In this document: positions 28,533-36,202 of the stretch, piece after piece
How the letters are laid out: each line of letters starts with the position of its first letter
Numbering within the stretch: the stretch's first letter is position 1
Origin: JAICXG01 sp036825615
GTDB lineage: Bacteria; Verrucomicrobiota; Verrucomicrobiia; Chthoniobacterales; UBA10450
Assembly (NCBI GenBank): GCA_036825615.1
Contig: DAISXY010000002.1
Location: 248,001 to 312,000 of the forward strand
DNA length: 64,000 bases
Direction of reading: 5' to 3'
The notes under the pieces: generated by a model
The model's input: the letters and a program-made list of their open reading frames with translations, nothing else
Told to the model about the DNA's origin: nothing
The model's database searches: none
Position numbers and translations under genes: made by a program

Positions 28533-31283
28533 ATGAATCCCGCCGGACTTACCGACTCACTGGCGGGAATCGATTCTAGGCCTCACGAATGTCCGCATTG
28601 TCATAGCGCCTCGCGCATCGTCCAAGGCCTTTGCCTCGGTTGCCTTCTCAGCAGCGCCGTTAGCACGGAAGATGATGGACCGGATGAATTCGATCAAACA
28701 CTGGCCGCGATTCCGGTGGCAGATACTCACTGGCGGCTCGGTAACTATGAGATCCTGGAGGAGATCGGGCGCGGCGGAATGGGTGTCATTTATCGCGCCC
28801 GGCAACGTCACTCTCGCCGCATCGTCGCGCTTAAGCGCGTCCTGAGTTATCACGCCGACTCACGCGAGACCCTGGCTCGTTTCCGCCGCGAAGCCGAAGC
28901 AGCCGCGAGTCTCGATCATCCCAATATTCTTCCCATCTACGAAGTCGGGGAGAGCGAGGAAGGCATGCCTTATTTCAGTATGAAATACGCCTCGGGCGGC
29001 AGTCTCCTTGAGGTCGGCCCCGCCCTCTTCCCTGACCGCCGCCGAATTGTAAGTCTAATGGCAAAGGTGATTCGTGCCGTGCAACACGCCCACCGCCAGG
29101 GCATCCTCCATCGTGACCTGAAACCGGGTAACATCCTCCTCGACGGCCGCGGCGAACCGATGGTGAGTGACTTCGGTCTCGCCAAGTGGCTCGATACTTC
29201 TACTGACCTGACCCGGACCCTCACGATCTTTGGCACACCAGGTTACATCGCGCCCGAGCAAGCGGAAGGACGAGCGACCGACCTCACTCCCGCGGCTGAT
29301 GTTTACAGCCTCGGCGCAATCCTCTTTGGCTTACTTGCAGGTCGCCCGCCCTTCCTTGGCGATCACGCGCTCGCAGTCATTTGCCAGGCCTCGGACAAAC
29401 CCGCGCCAAAGCTACGCTCGTTAGTCAGGGGCGCAGACAAAGACCTGGAGACGATCTGCGCCCGCTGCCTCGAGCGCGAGCCCAGCGCGCGTTATCGGTC
29501 CGCTGGGGACCTCGCCGAGGACCTCGAGCGCTGGCTCGAAGGCCGCCCAATTATTGCGCGGCCTGTTTCGCCACCAATACGCCTCTGGCGCTGGACAAGA
29601 AGAAACCCGATTTCCGCGGCGGCGGCGAGCGTAGCACTTCTCCTCGCCGCGGCCGTTGTTTTTATTCAACTAGGCCGAAGCAGACTCGAGCGGGCCTCAG
29701 AAAGAGCTGCGCTGTACCAGCGTTCGTTGGCGATCATGCCATTTTTACACCTCGACACCGGGGAAATGGACGCGAGCTGGGCAAGCCAGCTCGCAGGGTT
29801 GGTCCAGAGAGAACTCATCCGGAGCGGACCATCGCGAGTAGTCCCGGTGACGGAATGCGACATCTCAAAATCACTGCCAACTCCTGATACAATCCGGCAA
29901 CTAAGCGATAGCATGGGGACGCGCACAGTTCTTTGGGGAACAGTTCGCCAGATCAATCGTAACACCCGAGTCTCAATGCGCTTGCTTGATGCCCGGACCG
30001 GCAATGTCCTTCTGCAACATTACTTCAGCTTTACGAGGACGGAGATCCCGGCGGCCGATGTTGCTTCGGCCGCGGTAAGTGACTTAACATCCGCCTTGGC
30101 CCGCGATGGCGCGTTTGACGACGGCCAGCGCGATCCCGTATTCCGGAACAGTCTCGCAGCTGATTACTTTCGTGCCGGAGAAGAGTTTCAGAGGAGGCGC
30201 GATAAGCCAAATCTCGACCGTGCATTGGAATGTTTCGATAAGGCAATTACGAGCGAGCCTGCCTCCGCGCTGGCCCGCGCGTCCTTCGCGATGACAGCAG
30301 TCGGTCGTTTCTATTCCGCGCAAGCTTCTGCAGAATTACTGACAAAGGCAAAGCAGTTCGGGCGTGAAGCGATAAAACTGAATCCGGCCTTGCCTGAGGC
30401 GCATCGTGCGCTAAGCGGCTTGTTGTATGCCGAGAATGACTTGCTGGGCAGTCGCGAACAGGCGTTTGAAGCGATTGAACTCGGCGGCCCGAATGAAGGG
30501 TCCATTATTGCCGTAGGAGACCTTACGAAGGCGCTCGGTAGACCGGACGTTGCGCTGCGCTGGCACGCGTTCGGAAAGATTATTCAACAACATCCCTCTG
30601 ATTACGAATTCACGATGGCCGATTGTTGGGCCGACCTCGCGGCGGACGAAAAGGCCGAACAAATCTATCAGCGCGTTTCGGCTCTTCATCCGGATCTGCC
30701 GGAGGGGTGGATCGGCATGTGCCGCTTGCGTTTGCTGGAGGGTAACTTTCCGGCAGCGCGACAGATCTATCAGGACAACCTCGGCGCGTTCACGCAATTT
30801 CCTTTGGCTACACAAATGGCGGCGGAGGTCGAGTTCTTTTCTCGTAACTGGCCGGAAGCAGAGCGGTTCTATCGTGCCCTCGCTGATAATGATCCTGACG
30901 GAGGAGCGGAATTTTTCGGGGCAGTCAGCTTTCGGTCAGCCTTGGGTCGCTTGCGCCAACTCGCTGGTGCGCGGGACGCTGCCGAGGCGGTACTTACGTC
31001 ATGTTTGGAAAGCGCGACGGCGGCATTTCAGCGCGCCCCTAATAATCCCAATGTTCTCTACCGGCTGGCAGCGATAGAGGCATCTCTCGCTCAAAAAGAC
31101 TCGGCGCTGACTCATCTTCGGCATGCATATGAATGCGGGTGGATCGATTATCGATCACTCCGTCTCGATCCGAGGTTCGACGGAGTACGTGAAGGCGAAG
31201 CCTTCGAACAGATTTGCAAAGAAATGGCCGCGCGTGTGGCCTCGATGCGAGCGGCAACAATCAGCCGAAAGATGACTCAATAA
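28533..31283 (+). CDS. membrane Ser/Thr protein kinase with TolB-like and TPR extracytoplasmic region
   Basis: Protein of 916 aa. It begins with a small cysteine cluster (CPHCHSA and CLGC, a zinc-ribbon-like pair), then a PknB-type kinase domain (about residues 70-340): Gly loop IGRGGMGVIYRA, catalytic Lys in VALKRVL, catalytic loop HRDLKPGNILL, SDFGLAK and GTPGYIAPEQA. A membrane helix (AAAASVALLLAAAVVFIQL) follows near residue 370. Outside lie a TolB/FlgO-like domain (RSLAIMPFLHLDTG, VLWGTVRQINRNTRVSMRLL) and TPR repeats to the end. The likely route is from an envelope signal to kinase to the sigma factor encoded just before it. Confidence 0.92.
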   Translation: MNPAGLTDSLAGIDSRPHECPHCHSASRIVQGLCLGCLLSSAVSTEDDGPDEFDQTLAAIPVADTHWRLGNYEILEEIGRGGMGVIYRARQRHSRRIVALKRVLSYHADSRETLARFRREAEAAASLDHPNILPIYEVGESEEGMPYFSMKYASGGSLLEVGPALFPDRRRIVSLMAKVIRAVQHAHRQGILHRDLKPGNILLDGRGEPMVSDFGLAKWLDTSTDLTRTLTIFGTPGYIAPEQAEGRATDLTPAADVYSLGAILFGLLAGRPPFLGDHALAVICQASDKPAPKLRSLVRGADKDLETICARCLEREPSARYRSAGDLAEDLERWLEGRPIIARPVSPPIRLWRWTRRNPISAAAASVALLLAAAVVFIQLGRSRLERASERAALYQRSLAIMPFLHLDTGEMDASWASQLAGLVQRELIRSGPSRVVPVTECDISKSLPTPDTIRQLSDSMGTRTVLWGTVRQINRNTRVSMRLLDARTGNVLLQHYFSFTRTEIPAADVASAAVSDLTSALARDGAFDDGQRDPVFRNSLAADYFRAGEEFQRRRDKPNLDRALECFDKAITSEPASALARASFAMTAVGRFYSAQASAELLTKAKQFGREAIKLNPALPEAHRALSGLLYAENDLLGSREQAFEAIELGGPNEGSIIAVGDLTKALGRPDVALRWHAFGKIIQQHPSDYEFTMADCWADLAADEKAEQIYQRVSALHPDLPEGWIGMCRLRLLEGNFPAARQIYQDNLGAFTQFPLATQMAAEVEFFSRNWPEAERFYRALADNDPDGGAEFFGAVSFRSALGRLRQLAGARDAAEAVLTSCLESATAAFQRAPNNPNVLYRLAAIEASLAQKDSALTHLRHAYECGWIDYRSLRLDPRFDGVREGEAFEQICKEMAARVASMRAATISRKMTQ

Positions 31284-31299
31284 GTGAAAGAATGAAACA

Positions 31300-31641
31300 A
31301 TGGCAGAAGATTACAACGATAACGATCCAGAAGTTAGAAAGAAAGCTATGGTAGCTCTTTGGAATGCGTTCCAGAGCGACCCGGCGTTAAAAAAAACATG
31401 CACAGATCACTCCCACCCCGAGCAGGCGCGTCGTGCTGCCTGGGAGGCACTAAAGAAAGCAGGTGACTTTCAAGACGATCCCGACGGCATCGATGATGTT
31501 GACGTGCAGGTATTCGATTCCAACGATCGTCCGGGTTCGGACAAGCTGGTCACGATTGTTTTCCCGGACAACTTCGACCCGATGTCGTTCACCCCTTGTG
31601 ACAACACGATGGTAGGTGTCGTCATTCAGGACCTGCTTTAG
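31300..31641 (+). CDS. small protein with NHLP-leader-like layout, 3' end altered
   Basis: Reading frame of 113 aa starting 16 bases after the kinase stop. Residues 1-65 are helical (VRKKAMVALWNAFQSDPALK, ARRAAWEALKKAGDF), followed by a short beta-type segment VDVQVFDSNDRP and KLVTIVFPDNFDP. The pattern 'P.G...VQV...D KLV..V.P' resembles nitrile-hydratase-like leader peptides, but the cysteine pattern and modifying enzymes are absent, so this is a weak likeness only. From about residue 93 the frame runs antisense to a peroxidase fragment and is probably foreign, so the native end has been lost near 31578. Could also be a fortuitous frame. Confidence 0.5.
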   Translation: MAEDYNDNDPEVRKKAMVALWNAFQSDPALKKTCTDHSHPEQARRAAWEALKKAGDFQDDPDGIDDVDVQVFDSNDRPGSDKLVTIVFPDNFDPMSFTPCDNTMVGVVIQDLL

Positions 31642-32232
31642 GAAGTCGTTCACTACCAAGTACGGATAGGTTTCAACAGTTCTCCGTCTGGCTTCATCAA
31701 AGTTCGCTCCTTCACTTACGGCTTTATTGTGAAGTTTCATGAAGAGCACACAAATCTGTCTCAAAATGAGATTTTCCGTGTTCCTGTCCTCAGCTGAAGC
31801 CGGGCACCCACAATCGTCCATGGGGAGGTCAAAGGTCTCCCCGTTCCTTGTAACATTCGTTCCCAATCTGAACGACGCCATGTCAGCTTCATACAAATGC
31901 GAATCCTGTGTAGGGCCGCCGAGGTAGATGTGGTGCAGATCTAAACAGCCGCCCGCAACGTTGGGTGTGGCGGAGGGTTCTTTCACTCCGGCCAGCTGAA
32001 GAGGCGTTTCATCTCGGATTAGATCATGGTCGATGAACTGACCGAAATAGGTGTAGGCGGCAGTCGGCGAGTTGGGCAGTTGTTTTCCCCCGCCGACGGG
32101 CGTGGCCCTGCTCGGCCGCATGGAAAACGCAAGCTGGCGCAAACTCTCGCAATTAAACCGCTGCTTCGAAGCGGGCAGTAAGCGGCCAAACCTCGCAGGG
32201 GCCGTACATTCACAAGGCTGGATCGGGTTCAT
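31450..32232 (-). pseudogene. animal-type haem peroxidase, C-terminally truncated
   Basis: Open frame of 260 aa from ATG 32232. It matches the N-terminal part of animal-type haem peroxidases (peroxinectin/cyclooxygenase superfamily): FGRLLPAS, AAYTYFGQFIDHDL with the distal-side His, CLDLHHIYLGGP and a later helix CVLFMKLHNKAV, then YPYLVVNDFLKQVL. Homology stops around 31578. The remaining 40 residues are unrelated and read against the small gene at 31300-31641. The family needs about 500 or more residues including the proximal His, which is missing here, so the product should be inactive. Confidence 0.75.
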
Positions 32233-32330
32233 TGGAGACCTGTGATAATCCCGCGAGAGTTTCAATCGGCGGGTTTTATGTCCAGAACATAATCAGGTCG
32301 ACATGGGCAAGATTTCTCGAAAGTTGCCTG

Positions 32331-32723
32331 CTAGTCCTCCTCTATAGCCCGCCGAAGGCTCGCTCCTAACCTTCCTCTCGATCTCTGCACCCCAGGCTGA
32401 CCGTAATACAGCTGACTTGAGCGCTCGCTGTCAGGTCCGTCACCATAAATCTGCTCAAGATCAAGGATGGACCTGCGGAGGTTGATAACTCCTTCAGATG
32501 CGTCGACGGCCGCAGGTCCAACGGAGAATTGGTAAATGTCAGGTTGTGGTCGACAAATTGACGGAAATACGTGTACCCGGCAGGCAGATCTCGTGAACCC
32601 CACGGTCCGGGATCCGTCTGCAAGTTCGTTCAGCTTGGGTTCGTGCTCAGCGCTGAGTGGCCGGTTTGCACTAGGCAGTATCTGCTCATATCCGCCTTTC
32701 GATGGGGGTTGGCTGTTTATCAT
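32331..32723 (-). pseudogene. second animal-type haem peroxidase remnant with two frameshifts
   Basis: Three pieces in changing frames together resemble the start of the neighbour gene. First (from ATG 32723) GGYEQILPSANRPLSAEHEP. Then, after a shift near 32600, AGYTYFRQFVDHNLTFTNSP. Then, after a shift back near 32500, VINLRRSILDLEQIYGDGPD. These match the peroxidase N-terminal landmarks in order. It is a separate copy, upstream of and in tandem with the fragment at 31450-32232, and decayed further. Confidence 0.75.
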
Positions 32724-32989
32724 ACCAGATTTGTAAAAACGGTCACGAGTCGATTTTAAAATGCTTGTCATAAAGGAAACACGGACGCCGGGCCTGAAAG
32801 TTCTGGACTTTCTCGTCCACAATCCTGATTCGGACGAGGACTTCGGCACGTGCCATCCGCAGCCCGTGTTTGACCTTCTCCCGGAAGAATTTCCCGGCTG
32901 CGCCGCGCCGCCGGTGCCGCATATTTGTCCGAAGCGGTGGCCCCGACTTCGGTGGTTGCCAACTTATTATGTCGGGCAAAGATTTCGCG

Positions 32990-33955
32990 ATGAAAGCTAT
33001 TCAAGTCGGGGAGTTTGGCGGGCCGGAGGTCATGAAGCTGGTTGAGGTGGCGCGGCCGCGCCCGGGTGCGGGGGAGTTGCTCGTGCGCATGCACGCTGCC
33101 GGAGTCAATCCGGTCGAGACTTACATTCGCGCAGGCCAATACCCGCGGAAGCCGGCGTTACCATTTACTCCTGGAAATGATGGCGCCGGCGTGGTCGAGG
33201 AAGTGGGAGACGGAGTCACTGAGTTCAGGATCGGCGAGCGTGTTTACACCGCGGGATCAAAGAGCGGGACCTATGCGGAGTTTGCGCTCTGCGGTGTGAG
33301 TCAGGTTTATTCCTTGCCCGTGAGGGCCTCCTTTGCCCAGGGCGCAGCGATGGGGACACCCTACGCAACCGCCTATCGCGGGTTGTTTCAGCGCGGAGAG
33401 GTCATGCCTAACGAAACTCTTCTCGTCCATGGCGCCAGCGGCGGCGTCGGGATTGCTGCGGTTCAGTTAGCCACCGCGCGCGGTGTTCGGGTTCTTGGGA
33501 CAGCGGGAAGTGAGGAAGGGCGTAAGCTCGTTCAAGCACAGGGTGCGTCTGGGGTATTTGATCATCACGCCTCGGATTACCTGGAGCAGATCATGCAGGC
33601 CACCGGCGGGCGAGGACTCGATCTTATTCTCGAAATGGTCGGTCAGGTAAACTTGGGCAAGGACCTGACCATCCTTGCACCACGCGGACGGGTGGTAGTG
33701 ATTGGCAATCGCGGCCGAGTGGAAATTGACGCGCGCGACGCGATGTCGCGCGATGCGGATATTCGAGGAATGGTTCTGCCTAACACGCCTGCGCCGGAGC
33801 TGGCAAGCATCCACGCGGCTCTCGTCGCCGGCTTGGCGAACGGGACACTTACTCCTGTGATCGGCGTCGAGTTACCACTGGCGCAAGCAAGCGAGGCACA
33901 CAAGGCGATTACTCAAGGTGGCAAGCTGGGGAAGATTGTCCTGACTGTTGATTGA
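32990..33955 (+). CDS. NADPH:quinone oxidoreductase-type medium-chain dehydrogenase
   Basis: Protein of 321 aa of the zinc-free medium-chain dehydrogenase/reductase group. It has the quinone reductase features: PGNDGAGVVEEVGDGV, the dinucleotide-binding motif HGASGGVGIAAVQLA (about residues 140-154) and GTAGSEEGRKLV. No catalytic zinc ligands are seen, which is usual for this branch. ATG 32990 is chosen because MKAIQVGEFGGPEVM is the family start. ATG 32969 would add seven residues. Probably reduces quinones or enones with NADPH, substrate unknown. Confidence 0.9.
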   Translation: MKAIQVGEFGGPEVMKLVEVARPRPGAGELLVRMHAAGVNPVETYIRAGQYPRKPALPFTPGNDGAGVVEEVGDGVTEFRIGERVYTAGSKSGTYAEFALCGVSQVYSLPVRASFAQGAAMGTPYATAYRGLFQRGEVMPNETLLVHGASGGVGIAAVQLATARGVRVLGTAGSEEGRKLVQAQGASGVFDHHASDYLEQIMQATGGRGLDLILEMVGQVNLGKDLTILAPRGRVVVIGNRGRVEIDARDAMSRDADIRGMVLPNTPAPELASIHAALVAGLANGTLTPVIGVELPLAQASEAHKAITQGGKLGKIVLTVD

Positions 33956-34016
33956 TAACTAAAGTCACTGCCGCACGCGATCCTCGGTTCTGCTGCGGGG
34001 CGTCATGGTTGTTTCA

Positions 34017-34046
34017 CGGGATCCCTCGACTTCGCTCGGGATGACG
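34017..34046. repeat. single REP-like repeat, type A
   Basis: One reverse-oriented copy (CGGGATCCCTCGACTTCGCT then CGGGATGACG) between the oxidoreductase stop (33955) and the stop of the minus-strand gene at 34084. Confidence 0.85.
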
Positions 34047-34083
34047 GCGCGCTCGCCGTTTTAGCTTTCCGTTTTCCGCTTTC

Positions 34084-34608
34084 TCAGCTCGACCTTTTCG
34101 CGAGATGCGCGAGCGCGAGACTAAGCGCAGCCGCGCCTAACGTTTTCACCAGGGTCGGATGCTGGGCGTAGATTTCACTCACTCGATCGACGATTGAGGG
34201 ATCATGTTTCTCGGCGTGCGCAGCTGCTTGCTGCACGGCTTCGGGCGGGATCTGACTCGCCATCTCCGGGGTTACCGCGGCCGTGCTGCCGAGCCCAGCG
34301 GGAAGGTTGACCCCGGCGCTGGTTGCCAACTGGGATAGAATGCTTGCGCCGGCTCCACTGGAGAGGAGAGTGTTGAGGAGGTTCGCTCGTTGCGCAGGAT
34401 TGGAGTTACTAAAGAGCTGTCCAATCATCTGGCCGAAAGGCGGCGTTTGATCGGAGCGGAACATCGCCGCGAGCCCATCGGCGAGGGCCGACGATGGCGC
34501 CGCCTGCGCGACCTGGCCGAAATGATCGGCGACTGCTTCCTGGTTTTGCGGACTCTGCGAGCCGGCATAGCTTTGCAGAACATTTGAGATTTCATTCATC
34601 CAGTTCAT
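34084..34608 (-). CDS. protein of unknown function, Ala/Ser-rich helical
   Basis: Protein of 174 aa from ATG 34608 (MNWMNEISNVLQSYAG). It is helical and Ala/Gln-rich without signal peptide. An Asp-His-Phe-Gly-Gln patch (residues about 29-33) and a C-terminal hydrophobic stretch (LVKTLGAAALSLALAHLA) stand out. No family recognised. Divergent from the hydrolase gene starting 34721. Confidence 0.6.
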   Translation of the reverse strand: MNWMNEISNVLQSYAGSQSPQNQEAVADHFGQVAQAAPSSALADGLAAMFRSDQTPPFGQMIGQLFSNSNPAQRANLLNTLLSSGAGASILSQLATSAGVNLPAGLGSTAAVTPEMASQIPPEAVQQAAAHAEKHDPSIVDRVSEIYAQHPTLVKTLGAAALSLALAHLAKRSS

Positions 34609-34720
34609 GCCGGCAGTGTGGGCGCTGAAGCGGTAAATGAAAAGCCGAAAAGCAGCCGGTGTGGGATTTTTGATGTCGGGAGTTCTCGACAACCTGTTCC
34701 GGCCCTGTAAGAAGTCAGGC

Positions 34721-35968
34721 ATGCGTAAGGTTTTTGTCTATTCCGCAGCCATCCTCGCACTCCTCGGTGTCGTGACTATCGGTGGGATCGTGCGGACCTA
34801 CCCCGCGAGTAAGACTCGGCCAGAGGTAACGGTCGAGAATTGGGATAAGGGCGGGGAACTCTCACATTGGGTTTATCTGCATCCTTCACAGGTGTTCCCA
34901 GCCGCAGTGGTGAAGCGCGGTGGCGCGACTCTCGAATTGCCAGAGGCGCTGCGCGAGGACATTGGAAATCTGGACGTGAAGAGTGCCGAAGGATCGAGCG
35001 AGAAGTTCTACCAGTTTGTGAACCATGGAACCGTCGATGGAGTCATTGTCCTCCATCAGGGAAAGATCGTTTACGAGCAGTATCCGGTGATGTCGGCAGA
35101 TGACTTCCATCTCATGTTTTCAGTCAGCAAAGTTTTTGTCACAACCGCCCTCGCGGTGATGGAAAATGAAGGGGCGATTGACTTGGAAAAGCCAGTCGAG
35201 ACTTATCTGCCGGAATTAGCGAAAAGTGACTGGGCTGGAACTCGGTTGCGAGATATCTCCGATATGTCGTCGGGAATGGAAGGTGAAGAGTCAGGCAACG
35301 ACGCTTATCGTGACCCGAAACATAAGCAGTTCCAACTCGAGGCTACACTGGGCTGGCAGCCGCGCACCGCTCCAGGTCTGCCGGAAGCGGTTCGCCAGGG
35401 AGACTTGCCCGGATTTCTCGGCACGATCAAACGCGCACATAAGCCCGGAGAAGTTTGGGCCTATACCAGCAGTAACACTGCCGTCCTCGGTGAAGTGATC
35501 GAGCGCGTCACCGGCAAGAGTCTTTCCACCGTCATCAGCGAGTTAATCTGGAGCCGGATGGGCGCGGATCACGACGGTCTCTTGCTCCAAAACGAAAAGG
35601 GCTATCCGGTCGCGCACGCCGGGATGGTGGGGACGCTGCGAGACCTGGCGCGTTTTGGCCTGCTCTTCACGAAGAGCGCCGGATCAGCTCAGCACGATGT
35701 AATTCCGGAAAAGGTCCTCAACCGGATTTTTCATGGAGGACGCTCGGAGTTACTCGCCAAAGAGCATCCGCCGGGGATGCTGCCGTTGACCTATCAGTGG
35801 GACATGTTGAGTGACAAGGGCGAAATGGCGAAGGGTGGGTGGGCCGGCCAACTTCTCTACGTCAACCGGGAAAAGGATGTGGTCATTGCTTACTTCGGGA
35901 CCAATCAAGCTGAACGTCCTCCCGTCGAACAACTACCCTGCCGAATCATCGCGCGGACTTTTTTCTAA
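34721..35968 (+). CDS. class C beta-lactamase-fold serine hydrolase
   Basis: Protein of 415 aa: N-terminal membrane segment (FVYSAAILALLGVVTIGGIV), then a penicillin-binding-protein-like hydrolase. The SxxK motif is seen as FSVSKVF, the YxN-like motif as AYTSSNTAVLGEV, and the third motif region as KGGWAGQ. Such proteins include esterases, peptidases and true class C beta-lactamases. The membrane anchor and length favour an esterase or transpeptidase-like role over resistance. ATG 34721 is chosen because the signal-anchor starts there and GAAGTCAGG precedes it. Confidence 0.85.
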   Translation: MRKVFVYSAAILALLGVVTIGGIVRTYPASKTRPEVTVENWDKGGELSHWVYLHPSQVFPAAVVKRGGATLELPEALREDIGNLDVKSAEGSSEKFYQFVNHGTVDGVIVLHQGKIVYEQYPVMSADDFHLMFSVSKVFVTTALAVMENEGAIDLEKPVETYLPELAKSDWAGTRLRDISDMSSGMEGEESGNDAYRDPKHKQFQLEATLGWQPRTAPGLPEAVRQGDLPGFLGTIKRAHKPGEVWAYTSSNTAVLGEVIERVTGKSLSTVISELIWSRMGADHDGLLLQNEKGYPVAHAGMVGTLRDLARFGLLFTKSAGSAQHDVIPEKVLNRIFHGGRSELLAKEHPPGMLPLTYQWDMLSDKGEMAKGGWAGQLLYVNREKDVVIAYFGTNQAERPPVEQLPCRIIARTFF

Positions 35969-36019
35969 CGAGAATCGAGGGAATCGCGAGCGTTGGAATC
36001 CCCATTACGGACACTCTCC

Positions 36020-36100
36020 CTCCTGCTCCTAATCGTGCTCGTAATCGATTTCATGCAGAGAGTTGATCGAGTCGAGTACGAGCACGATTAGGAGCAGGAG
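36020..36100. repeat. perfect 24-bp inverted repeat with 33-base spacer
   Basis: Left arm 36020-36043 (CTCCTGCTCCTAATCGTGCT then CGTA) is exactly reverse-complemented at 36077-36100. It lies between two convergent genes (stops at 35968 and 36203) and could act as a two-way terminator. No T-tract follows either arm. Confidence 0.85.
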
Positions 36101-36145
36101 CACGAGCAGGAAGGGAGGGAGGCAGAGCGGTTCAAGCGCAGCGAT

Positions 36146-36188
36146 CCTCTCCCCAGGGGGAGGCGGACGGCGAAGCCGCCGGTGAGGG
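36146..36188. repeat. type D repeat copy
   Basis: CCTCTCCCCAGGGGGAGGCG... to ...GCCGGTGAGGG, the same family as at 27323, 46836 and 47188, sitting just beyond the M3 peptidase gene's stop. Confidence 0.8.
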
Positions 36189-36202
36189 ACGGTTCGATAA
36201 GT

